DNA from: CAITZA01 sp937915285
GTDB lineage: Bacteria; Desulfobacterota; Desulfomonilia; Desulfomonilales; Desulfomonilaceae
Length of the DNA stretch: 64,000 bases
NCBI GenBank assembly: GCA_036821825.1
Contig: DAISIV010000003.1
Coordinates: forward strand, 74,894-138,893
Direction: 5' to 3'
Below the pieces are notes generated by a model, which saw only the letters and a list, made by a program, of their open reading frames with translations, was not told where the DNA came from and did not search any database. Made by a program: the position numbers and the translations under genes. Of the stretch, positions 1-7,158 are shown piece after piece (the stretch's first letter is position 1; each line of letters opens with the position of its first letter).

Positions 1-257
1 ATGTCCTCTAAGGTAATGGCTGTTTTCTCGAGCGCAAACCTTAGGACATCACGAGCGCTGTCCGGACTGTTAGAACCGGTTCTTACACTGGCGTACGCGA
101 ACATCTCTCCATCACACATTATAACGGCTTGGGACGAAACCGATCCAACATCAATTCCGCAGGTTATAAAACGTGCGTCTCGCCAGTTCATTTCATCACG
201 CGTCCAACGGGTTTCCTCCCATCGCCAGAAATCAGGTTTGCGCTCATTAATCATCAT
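1..257 (-). CDS. Benzoyl-CoA reductase ATPase subunit, BcrA/BadF-like (3' end outside window)
   Basis: Only the first 85 codons are present; the gene runs off the left edge. Start is the ATG at 257, with GGAGAG a few bases upstream. After a Trp-rich leader (WRWEETRW, then NWRDARFITCG) comes GIDVGSVSSQAVI, the phosphate-binding start of the ASKHA ATPase fold, then RTGSNSPDSA. That leader plus motif is what I know from the BcrA/BadF ATPase subunit of class I (ATP-dependent) benzoyl-CoA reductases; related activators of 2-hydroxyacyl-CoA dehydratases usually lack the leader. It lies 80 bases downstream of the BcrD/BadG-like gene on the same strand, so the two probably form an operon. Expected role: ATP-driven electron transfer to the ring-reducing subunits, which are not in this window. 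Confidence 0.72.
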   Translation of the reverse strand, partial: MMINERKPDFWRWEETRWTRDEMNWRDARFITCGIDVGSVSSQAVIMCDGEMFAYASVRTGSNSPDSARDVLRFALEKTAITLED

Positions 258-337
258 GAATCTCTCCAATAAGATAGTACTGAGAATCCCATAATAGACT
301 CCGTCACCCCATACAACCGGCATACGCTAGTCGACAA

Positions 338-1117
338 TCAACTATTTGTCTCTCCCTGTGCGCTAATGGCTGCTCCCAAGGCCGCCCCATATTCAGGAAA
401 TTCCGGGACGTAAAGCCTTTCCAGCCCGAGTTCCCTGCGTAAGGCCTCAACAAAGCCCACGTTGCATGCTACACCGCCAAGCATAATGACATCGCTGTTG
501 ACGCCGATGCGGCGAATCATGGAAACAACCCTCGAAGCAAGGGCATCATGAATGGCCTTTGAGACATCATTCTTGCCGATATTAGCGTGGATCAATCCTA
601 TGACTTCTGATTCTGCGAATATAGCGCAATGCGCATTCATAGGAACAGAATTTACCGAAGAAAGGGCTAGCTGACCGATTGTATCTAATGGCTCCTCCAG
701 AGCGCGAGCCATGGATTCGATGAATGATCCTGCTCCAGCGGCGCACTTTTCGTTTACGGTGAAATCCATGACCGATCCTTCAGGACCGATCCGGGCAACT
801 TTGCTCTCCTCCGCCCCCACGTCAATCACCGTCCTGGCCGACGGCAAGAGATAAAATGCAGCCGCTGAGATTGCCCTAATGTCGTTGACATTTACATCCG
901 CTTCAGAAATGGCCTTTGCGCCAGATCCCGTACCCGCAATGCATGTTACACCGCAACGATCGATTCGCGCCTCATCCAGAGCCATTTGAAGAGACTTCCT
1001 GATTGCGTCGGCCTGGTGGAATCCAGTTAGAGCCGTCCCTCTGCCAATCACAGCGCCATTTTCAATAATTACAGTCCTTGTATTCTTTGCGCCACAGTCT
1101 ATTCCCGCCAAAATCAT
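338..1117 (-). CDS. BcrD/BadG-type ATPase subunit of an aromatic-CoA reductase or 2-hydroxyacyl-CoA dehydratase activator
   Basis: A 259-residue protein of the BcrAD/BadFG ATPase family. It starts with AGIDCGAKNTRTVII (phosphate-1 loop), has VIDVGAEESKV near residue 97 (phosphate-2) and GGVACNVGF near 214 (adenosine loop). Cys125 in NEKCAAGAG and Cys164 in NAHCAIFAES are 39 residues apart, the same spacing as the two cysteines that hold the dimer-bridging [4Fe-4S] cluster in the HgdC activator, so a cluster-bridged dimer is expected. Start is ATG at 1117 after a GGAGGGAG ribosome site. The next gene is a BcrA/BadF-like subunit, which favours an aromatic-CoA reductase over a simple dehydratase activator. 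The catalytic BcrB/BcrC-type subunits are not visible, so substrate is open. Confidence 0.8.
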   Translation of the reverse strand: MILAGIDCGAKNTRTVIIENGAVIGRGTALTGFHQADAIRKSLQMALDEARIDRCGVTCIAGTGSGAKAISEADVNVNDIRAISAAAFYLLPSARTVIDVGAEESKVARIGPEGSVMDFTVNEKCAAGAGSFIESMARALEEPLDTIGQLALSSVNSVPMNAHCAIFAESEVIGLIHANIGKNDVSKAIHDALASRVVSMIRRIGVNSDVIMLGGVACNVGFVEALRRELGLERLYVPEFPEYGAALGAAISAQGETNS

Positions 1118-1426
1118 GATCGCTCCCTCCGGCTCCCCGAATAATAAGGTCGGTCATCTGAAAATTAAGACAGTTCCCTTGTTGCTTGCATGATCCACTT
1201 CAATAGCCCTCGATGTGTTGGTCGACCCGGGCTGCAATCCCTGAACATATCATCCCCGACCAAAAGGATGCCACAGCTAATCGACAACAAACGCCTAAAC
1301 CCTGAATAGCAAGCGGAAAATGAGTTTATTAAGTTGATGACCGGTTTGGGATCAATCGGCCGAAGAGTATCTTGAAACATTTTGGTGATAGTTTTAGAAT
1401 GAAAATGGAATTCAAGGAGGTGAGGA
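1118..1426. other. Divergent intergenic region
   Basis: This 309-base gap separates the minus-strand BcrD/BadG-like gene from the plus-strand unknown gene at 1427, so it must hold promoters for both directions. A strong ribosome site for the plus gene (AAGGAGGTGAGG) sits at its right end. I could not identify a convincing -35/-10 pair in either direction. Confidence 0.4.
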
Positions 1427-1963
1427 ATGTCTGGTGACGATGAAATTGTCATAAATCCTGAACTGAGCGCTGAATTCAGGTCATTTGAGGAATTTTGCGA
1501 AGAGAATTCGGGCTCAGAGACGCTATATTTGGACTTGATTATCAAAGATCCCACCGTCATGGACGCAGTCACCCTGGCTTTCTGCATGAGGCGTTTGGTC
1601 AAGTTATCCAAGGAATTCATGGATAAGGTTTTTGTGTGCGCAAGAAATGATGAACTGCCTGAACTTAATGAATTGCTGAGTCTCAAGGGAATTCAGTTGG
1701 ACAAAAATCATTCCGGAAAATTGAGAGACATTATTTTCGCTTTCAGGGACTCTGCAGACGAATACAAACGTTCCGAAATGGCAAAAGCGCTCACTCTGGT
1801 CACTCTCACCCGTGAAAGGAAACGCATAGTCCTCAATCTCGGGGAATCCTACAAGCCTCCTGATGAGGGGTGGCTTGCAGAGGATTTTGATGGTGATGAC
1901 AGCGCATATGAAATGGTAAGGGCTGTGGAGAACCCGCACTGGACGGGAGAGGAGGAGATTTGA
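1427..1963 (+). CDS. Uncharacterised acidic cytoplasmic protein
   Basis: A 178-residue protein with no signal peptide or membrane segment, rich in Asp and Glu, predicted mainly helical. I do not recognise a family. The start ATG follows a very good ribosome site (AAGGAGGTGAGG). Its stop codon overlaps the start of the DUF6178-like gene at 1960, and AGGAGG inside its last codons serves the next gene, so the two are translationally coupled and probably work together. The C-terminal part (LTLVTLTRERKRIVLNLGE, then an acidic tail) shows no catalytic motif I know. Confidence 0.75.
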   Translation: MSGDDEIVINPELSAEFRSFEEFCEENSGSETLYLDLIIKDPTVMDAVTLAFCMRRLVKLSKEFMDKVFVCARNDELPELNELLSLKGIQLDKNHSGKLRDIIFAFRDSADEYKRSEMAKALTLVTLTRERKRIVLNLGESYKPPDEGWLAEDFDGDDSAYEMVRAVENPHWTGEEEI

Positions 1964-2769
1964 ACAGTATGAGGAGTGACAGTTTACTCGCCCCGGTCTC
2001 AGACACTGCCAGGCAGGTTTCGGATTTAGTAGTAAAAGACAGACGGCAGGCGGCTCATATAATGGCCTCCCTGAGCCCCGAGGAACAGATTTCGCTTGTT
2101 TCTCATCAGGCGTACACCGACCCCAAGAAAGCCCAGGAGATAATATTTCTGCTCGATGACGGTGAGGGCCGCAAGATCGTGGATGGTATCGGTGACAGGG
2201 CTTTGTTCCGGATAATGAAGTCACAGAGTTCCACGCACATAGGTGTGCTGAGCCTGGTTGATCCCAACAGGGTTCAATCTATACTGGACCTGGATTCCGA
2301 GCTTTTCTCAACCGCAGGAGTCACCGACCCACAGACAGCCTATCACTGGATGGTAAGCTTCCTTGAAGAGGATGATGAGACCTTTGCCAAGCTTCTTGAC
2401 AAGATCGACATAAAACTGGTGGCCCTGGCCTTTCAGGAAAAAATAGTAAAACCAAAGGCCCAGGTAATTTCAGACACCGTTGATCCGGAAGACGCTGCGT
2501 TTCCGGCAGACTTCATGGTAAAACTCGACCGAGGGGAACTCAAACCCGATGATCTGGATGTGACGGACGAGGAAGCTCTTGATATTTTGACTAAAATTCA
2601 CCTTGTAGATGAAATGTATTTCTCAGAGCTTGTCTCACTCATGATTAGATCGGAGAGTTTGCATACCAGGACGGCCGAAGAAGCGCTGGACCGTATCAAC
2701 GAGCAGGTGGGAGATATGTCCGAGTTTGTTGAAGAGGCCGAGGATATGTTCGTTCCACTGGAGGAATAG
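1960..2769 (+). CDS. DUF6178-like protein, short form
   Basis: A 269-residue protein resembling DUF6178, an uncharacterised family common in sulfate reducers and relatives. The similarity lies in a helical core: a segment like LFRIMKSQSSTHIGVLSLVD, then ILDLDSELF, then a WMVSFLEEDDETF stretch. As I recall, DUF6178 proteins are often near 500 residues, so this may be a short version. The start is ambiguous: TTG at 1960 lies 4 bases after AGGAGG, while an in-frame ATG at 1969 lies 13 bases after it. It overlaps the preceding gene by 4 bases and so is coupled to it. No membrane segment or catalytic motif is visible, and the function is unknown. Confidence 0.7.
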   Translation: MNSMRSDSLLAPVSDTARQVSDLVVKDRRQAAHIMASLSPEEQISLVSHQAYTDPKKAQEIIFLLDDGEGRKIVDGIGDRALFRIMKSQSSTHIGVLSLVDPNRVQSILDLDSELFSTAGVTDPQTAYHWMVSFLEEDDETFAKLLDKIDIKLVALAFQEKIVKPKAQVISDTVDPEDAAFPADFMVKLDRGELKPDDLDVTDEEALDILTKIHLVDEMYFSELVSLMIRSESLHTRTAEEALDRINEQVGDMSEFVEEAEDMFVPLEE

Positions 2770-2783
2770 CGGGAAGTTTGAAA

Positions 2784-2810
2784 GACGCCCCGCCAGGGTA
2801 GAGGGGCGTC
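2784..2810. terminator. Bidirectional stem-loop between convergent genes
   Basis: GACGCCCC (2784-2791) and GGGGCGTC (2803-2810) form a perfect 8-bp stem with an 11-base loop, between the DUF6178-like gene and the convergent parvulin gene. The minus-strand side is followed by a short T-containing stretch (TTTCAAACTT), so it may terminate both transcripts. Confidence 0.55.
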
Positions 2811-2819
2811 TGCCAAGGT

Positions 2820-3692
2820 TTACCGTGGCCCTACCGGAGCCGTTGGCCCAGCCGGGAGGAAGATCTGAACATTATATTTCTTGCGTAACGCCTCAGCTAT
2901 TTTCTCATATTGCTCCTGCTGTTTTAGAAACTTGATCTGCTCCATGATCAGGTCCTTTACTTGATCAAAGGTATTTTCGCGGGCTGGCCTTTTGTCATGC
3001 AGCAGTAACACGTGATACCCGAATTTCGTCTTGACAGGACCGGTGATCTGATCGTTTTTCAGGGTAAAGGCGATTTCTTCGATTTCTGGTGCCAGGCTTC
3101 CACGTGGCATCCAGTCCAGATCTCCCTTAACGTCCTTGCTAGGACAAACGGACATCTGGCTCGCAACGTCTCCAAATTTGTCACCTTTCTTGAGACGGGC
3201 CAGAGCATCCTTGGCTTCCTTTTCCGATTCAACAAGTATGTGGCTGAGGTGTATGCTTTCAGGAGTTACGAATTCTCCACGGTTCTGATCGTAAAAAGCC
3301 TTGGCCTCAGCCTCAGTCGGTGGAGCAAGGTCTTTCGTCAATCCTTCCAGGTAGAATCTCGCCAAAAGGTCATTTCGCGTAAAATTTAGCAACTTCTGAA
3401 CGTCCGGCCTCTTTTCCACCCCCTGCTTTTCCGCCTCTGCCGCCAAGGCATACACATTCACAATATACTCAAGTGTTTGCCTTCGACCTTCCGGTGTCTG
3501 ATAATAATATTTGAATTTATCAGGCACTGCGTTTGACATCTCGCGCAGGTCCGCCTCGGTCACAACCTTGTCACCTATTTTTGCCAGAATCTGGTTATCC
3601 GCCGGGGAAACCTGACCAACCTGGGTGGATGCGTGGGTCAGCGAAGCAAAAGTCAAAGAAATGAGAACAAAAAAAATGGTATGCTTGCTCAA
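2820..3692 (-). CDS. Periplasmic parvulin-type peptidyl-prolyl cis-trans isomerase
   Basis: A 290-residue exported foldase of the PpiC/PrsA/SurA type. The first ~21 residues form a signal peptide (hydrophobic core, cleavage probably after THA). Residues about 33-130 are a helical chaperone-like segment, and about 146-240 are the parvulin domain, with LSHILVESEKEA, the GDLDWMPRGSL loop and the FGYHVLLL strand typical of rotamases. It should catalyse proline isomerisation and assist folding of exported or outer-membrane proteins. Start is TTG at 3692, supported by AGGAGG 8 bases upstream. It is a single gene, convergent with the DUF6178-like gene. Confidence 0.88.
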   Translation of the reverse strand: MSKHTIFFVLISLTFASLTHASTQVGQVSPADNQILAKIGDKVVTEADLREMSNAVPDKFKYYYQTPEGRRQTLEYIVNVYALAAEAEKQGVEKRPDVQKLLNFTRNDLLARFYLEGLTKDLAPPTEAEAKAFYDQNRGEFVTPESIHLSHILVESEKEAKDALARLKKGDKFGDVASQMSVCPSKDVKGDLDWMPRGSLAPEIEEIAFTLKNDQITGPVKTKFGYHVLLLHDKRPARENTFDQVKDLIMEQIKFLKQQEQYEKIAEALRKKYNVQIFLPAGPTAPVGPR

Positions 3693-3850
3693 ATTATAAA
3701 CCTCCTATTCATCATTAAAGTTCAACACTTTAAAATAACATGTCTTTTATGACGAACAGCTATATAGCACAACCTTTTCCCATTATCAAAAATTTATTGA
3801 GTCATTTGGCAGATACGATAACATTTTTGAGTACGAATTTTTTGAGGTTA

Positions 3851-3879
3851 TTGCGGATTTCTGTAAAAGAACCTATAAT
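3851..3879 (+). promoter_or_regulatory. Candidate sigma70 promoter for the FN3-TPR gene
   Basis: TTGCGG (3851-3856), a 17-base spacer and a perfect TATAAT (3874-3879), placed about 80 bases before the ATG at 3962. The -35 matches only 3 of 6, so this rests on the -10 and the spacing. Confidence 0.45.
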
Positions 3880-3961
3880 AAGGAAGGTTATGGGCGGGGG
3901 TTAAATTGGCTGGTTCTTAATTCGTTGTTTTTTGAACCTGTTTTTTAAGGAAGATCTATTG

Positions 3962-4663
3962 ATGCGTCTGAATTTATCAGAAAATATTAATTACTTGCTC
4001 AATGCCTCAAAGCGGTTGAACTATTCGCTGCTGAAAAACAGTTTTTCTTCGGCCCTGAAGTTCGCATCGACCAGAAAATATTATGTCATTGCAGTTCTAG
4101 GATTGTCTTTGCTTATGTATGTGTTCATGGGGGATGCAGAGACCAGAGCCGTGGAAATCAGGAAACCTTCAGTTCCTGAACATCTGGTGGTGGAACAATC
4201 GGATGACGGTCTAGTAGCCAGGTGGACCCCGTCAGAGGGGGCATCGTCATACACGCTGTTTTGGGGAACAGAAAAAGGTGAATTCAGGAGGATGTTCGAG
4301 ACATCCGAGACGGCAGTTCTTTTGAAGGGCCTTGATCCGGGCTACATGTACAATTTCGCCGTAACGGCCTCCAATCCGCGTTATGAAAGCCATTTTTCGG
4401 CGGAAATATTCTGCGTCTACGAGACCGAAACAGTTAAGTCTTCCGAACTAGTGGCTGCAGCCAAAGATTTGATCCATGATAATCGCCTTCAGGAGGCGCT
4501 TGCGCACCTAACTGCCGCGATAAGGCTGGATCCTAAAAACGCCGAATCTTACAGGGCGCGTGCAGCGCTTCTTGAAAAAGTCGGCAAAAAGAAGGAAGCG
4601 CGCAGTGACCTGATGATGTCCGAGTCACTTTTCAACAAAAAGCAGATGACATCGAGGAATTGA
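3962..4663 (+). CDS. Membrane-anchored fibronectin type III / TPR protein
   Basis: From the ATG at 3962 (AAGGAAG 8 bases upstream) this is a 233-residue protein. A TTG-initiated version from 3932 is possible but has no ribosome site. Residues about 43-62 are one transmembrane helix, preceded by a basic N-terminal tail. About 70-160 resemble a fibronectin type III domain (VPEHLVVEQSDDGLVARW, then SYTLFWG, LKGLDPGYMYNFAVTA). The C-terminal ~65 residues contain a TPR motif (LQEALAHLTAAIRLDPKNAE). The layout suggests a scaffold facing the periplasm that binds other proteins; the partner is unknown. It stands alone between promoter-like sequence and a stem-loop. Confidence 0.75.
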   Translation: MRLNLSENINYLLNASKRLNYSLLKNSFSSALKFASTRKYYVIAVLGLSLLMYVFMGDAETRAVEIRKPSVPEHLVVEQSDDGLVARWTPSEGASSYTLFWGTEKGEFRRMFETSETAVLLKGLDPGYMYNFAVTASNPRYESHFSAEIFCVYETETVKSSELVAAAKDLIHDNRLQEALAHLTAAIRLDPKNAESYRARAALLEKVGKKKEARSDLMMSESLFNKKQMTSRN

Positions 4664-4682
4664 TACAAGACTTGTTGTGGGC

Positions 4683-4701
4683 GCCTGATACAAGATCAGG
4701 C
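4683..4701 (+). terminator. Stem-loop after the FN3-TPR gene
   Basis: GCCTGAT, a 5-base loop ACAAG and ATCAGGC make a perfect 7-bp stem about 20 bases after the stop codon. The T-rich stretch follows only some 15 bases later, so it is a weak terminator candidate. Confidence 0.4.
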
Positions 4702-4881
4702 CCGCAGCTTAAACTGATTTTCCTGCCTGAAACAAACCTTCCGAAACGTTTGAATTTGGAATACGTGGGGTTTTAGTTTATTTATAACCATTTGAACGAA
4801 TGAGCGAATGCAGGCGCGGTGTCGGCGTGTGTATTCGACTTTCCGTTTGGGCGCACAAATCATATTATTTCGGTGTAAAAA

Positions 4882-6060
4882 TTGTTTTTATCCTTTGATG
4901 GGCTAATTCTTATTTTCATTTTGCTGGCGACTTCCAGGATGGCAAGTCTTATCCCCAGACTCATCAAGGAATTGAAAGCTGATTTATCGCTTCTCAACCT
5001 TCCGGACAATTCAAGAACGGACGAATCCTTAAAGATTAGCGTGATAATCCCCGCCAAAGATGAATCATCCACTATAGGGGCTGTAGCAAAGGCCATTCTG
5101 GATTCTAGCTACCGGAACATCGAACTGATAATGGTGGATGACCGAAGCGTAGACAACACTTTTGAATTAATGGAGAAGGTCAAACAGTCTGATGACCGGG
5201 TTAAGATAGCCAGTTTGAAGGATTTACCGAACAACTGGACAGGGAAAACCCATGCGCTTCACCATGGCGTATCCATGGCGACCGGTGATTTATTTCTTTT
5301 CACTGACGCTGATGCCTTTTTTAGTCATGACATTATCGAAAGGGGACTTAATCACCTTAGAGTCAGCCGGGTAGACGTATTAAGCCTTCTTCCGGGGTTT
5401 AAGGACTCCGGATTTCTTGAAAAGGCAATATACCCCCACTTGGGTCTTGGGCTTTCTTACTTCTATCCGATGAGCGAGGTGAATGACCCGGGTATTCCGG
5501 AATCCGCCCTGGCGTCAGGCTGTTTCATAATGGTATCAAAACAGGCTTATGACAGACTGGGTGGTTGGCGACGCTTCAGGTCCGAAATCACGGAAGACAT
5601 TGCCTTCAGCAAGGCCGCAAAACTGGCTGGCATGGACATCTCTGTTAAACTCGCAGGTCCACGTCTGACTACCAAGCCTTTTTCCAGTCTCCACGAACTC
5701 AAAGGGTTCTGGGTCAGAACATTTTACGGGGGACTTAATAAAAGCTTGTCGAGCGCTTTGACCTTGCTGGTGAATTATGGGTCATTGAGCGTGATCTGCG
5801 GATTGTTCATTGCGTATCTGATTAAATCTACGATATCGGTACCGGACACACTGGAGCAATACGTCATTATAGCATCTGGACTTGCTGTTCTAGGCATAAT
5901 CGGATCGACCTGTGTTTTCCTGAACAAGTATAACGGAGCGCCATATTACGGTGTTTTTGGAGCGGCAGGAGTAGTGATCGGGGCATGGATAGCCTTTGAG
6001 GTCGTCAAGGACATATTGTTGGGCAACGGGATTTTATGGCGTGGGGCAAGGTATAAATGA
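4882..6060 (+). CDS. Membrane-associated family 2 glycosyltransferase, HpnB-like
   Basis: A 392-residue GT-A glycosyltransferase. An N-terminal hydrophobic segment (about 4-20) precedes the nucleotide-sugar domain: ISVIIPAKDE, then VDDRS, then a WTGKTHALHHG segment, the TDADAFF metal-binding DxD, and EDIAFSKAAKLAG. Three or four membrane segments follow from about residue 290. The WTGK-xxALHxG signature and overall shape are those of HpnB, the hopanoid-associated glycosyltransferase; no other hopanoid gene is nearby, so the acceptor is unknown. The start is TTG at 4882 with no clear ribosome site, so the exact N-terminus is uncertain, though the hydrophobic start fits the family. Confidence 0.8.
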   Translation: MFLSFDGLILIFILLATSRMASLIPRLIKELKADLSLLNLPDNSRTDESLKISVIIPAKDESSTIGAVAKAILDSSYRNIELIMVDDRSVDNTFELMEKVKQSDDRVKIASLKDLPNNWTGKTHALHHGVSMATGDLFLFTDADAFFSHDIIERGLNHLRVSRVDVLSLLPGFKDSGFLEKAIYPHLGLGLSYFYPMSEVNDPGIPESALASGCFIMVSKQAYDRLGGWRRFRSEITEDIAFSKAAKLAGMDISVKLAGPRLTTKPFSSLHELKGFWVRTFYGGLNKSLSSALTLLVNYGSLSVICGLFIAYLIKSTISVPDTLEQYVIIASGLAVLGIIGSTCVFLNKYNGAPYYGVFGAAGVVIGAWIAFEVVKDILLGNGILWRGARYK

Positions 6061-6205
6061 AAGGTTGAAGACCTGTTTGAATGACAGCGGAAGGACAAAA
6101 GATCAGAATGATCACCTAAATGTCATTTGCGTCTGAACTCTTCAATATACGTTTGTTTTTGAGTCATGATTCTGATATTGATTTCTCTTGGAACCTTTTG
6201 TTCAG

Positions 6206-6233
6206 GACCTGCGCCGGGGCAGCCCCGTAGGTC
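6206..6233. repeat. GC-rich stem-loop upstream of the PsbP-like gene
   Basis: GACCT (6206-6210) pairs with AGGTC (6229-6233) around an inner GGGG/CCCC stem with a 3-base loop. No T-run follows. It could be a terminator for the glycosyltransferase gene or a processing site. Confidence 0.4.
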
Positions 6234-6262
6234 AGTGATCCAATTCTTTTAGATAGAATAAC

Positions 6263-6292
6263 TTGACGTTATCAGGAATTTATTGCTAAAAT
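6263..6292 (+). promoter_or_regulatory. Sigma70-type promoter for the PsbP-like gene
   Basis: TTGACG (6263-6268), an 18-base spacer and TAAAAT (6287-6292), each matching consensus at 5 of 6 positions. Start of transcription would be near 6299, about 34 bases before the ATG at 6333. Confidence 0.6.
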
Positions 6293-6332
6293 CTACTTTT
6301 GTCTTTAGTCCCTTGGAGAAAGGAGACATTGT

Positions 6333-7118
6333 ATGAGTTATCGCTCAATCAGACACTTTTTTCACGTAGTTCTGCTGATGGTTTCATTGCTGGCATTTTT
6401 TCCATCTGGATTGATGGCTCAAGACTTCAAGGTTTTCAATAGTGAAGAATTCGGATTCTCGATGAAATACCCCGGGAGCTGGTTCAAGAACGATCAGCCT
6501 AAGGGGAGCTATTACGTAGTTTTTACTGCGCCCGACCTTAGTGACAATGTTAGGCCGAGGATTAATGTAGCCGCCCACAAGCCCGTAAAAGATCCGATGA
6601 ATGCTTACTTGAACGACTTTCGTAAGGGGATTGCCGACCTTCAGAAAGAAAAGCAGGAAGTCAAGATTATAGACGAGGGTGAGTTCAAGAGCGAATCTCC
6701 CGGATCGTATTATTTCTTCATAAGGACGTATGAGGCAAATTTAAAGGCATGGCTTGATATAGTCATCGTCTATTACAAGAATGACCAGACACTTGTGAGA
6801 GTGTCATGTATAGCGCCTTCAACCCAAATGGAGAAGTTTCATCAGGTTTTCAACACGGTTCTACTTTCAATGAGGTTTTTAACGGATTCCGCTACGGCTG
6901 CTCCACAGCAGCCATCAGCCGTTCAGCCGCCTGCTCCGCAGGTTCAGCAGGCGCAACCTAGAGCGCCTCAGGGTCAGACACAGTCCGCGCCTCCTTCTGT
7001 ATTCCGTCAGGAACAGGAGTCGACATCAGCCCCTCAACCGGCAACACCGGCTAGGCCCACCGGACCACGCGGCCCCGCTCGGGATGTTGAAAGACCGGCT
7101 ACAGGATTGGTAAACTAG
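6333..7118 (+). CDS. Exported PsbP-like domain protein with a Pro/Gln-rich tail
   Basis: A 261-residue secreted protein. Residues 1-29 form a signal peptide with a likely cleavage after LMA. About 33-185 resemble the PsbP/DUF1795 fold: it opens with FGFSMKYPGSWFK and closes with an amphipathic helix before MRFL. The last ~75 residues are low-complexity, rich in Pro, Gln and Ala (many PQ and AP pairs), likely a flexible linker or wall-spanning tail. Start ATG has AGGAG 7 bases upstream and a good promoter further up. The family has no fixed enzymatic role in bacteria; a periplasmic lipid- or protein-binding role is only a guess. Confidence 0.72.
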   Translation: MSYRSIRHFFHVVLLMVSLLAFFPSGLMAQDFKVFNSEEFGFSMKYPGSWFKNDQPKGSYYVVFTAPDLSDNVRPRINVAAHKPVKDPMNAYLNDFRKGIADLQKEKQEVKIIDEGEFKSESPGSYYFFIRTYEANLKAWLDIVIVYYKNDQTLVRVSCIAPSTQMEKFHQVFNTVLLSMRFLTDSATAAPQQPSAVQPPAPQVQQAQPRAPQGQTQSAPPSVFRQEQESTSAPQPATPARPTGPRGPARDVERPATGLVN

Positions 7119-7158
7119 TAGATCGAATATTACTCCCCCTCGTGAGGTTGTTCACAGG

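Noticed and set aside
1..294. 97-codon plus-strand frame at the left edge
   Set aside because: It is antisense to the BcrA/BadF-like reading frame, which has a clear ASKHA motif and ribosome site.
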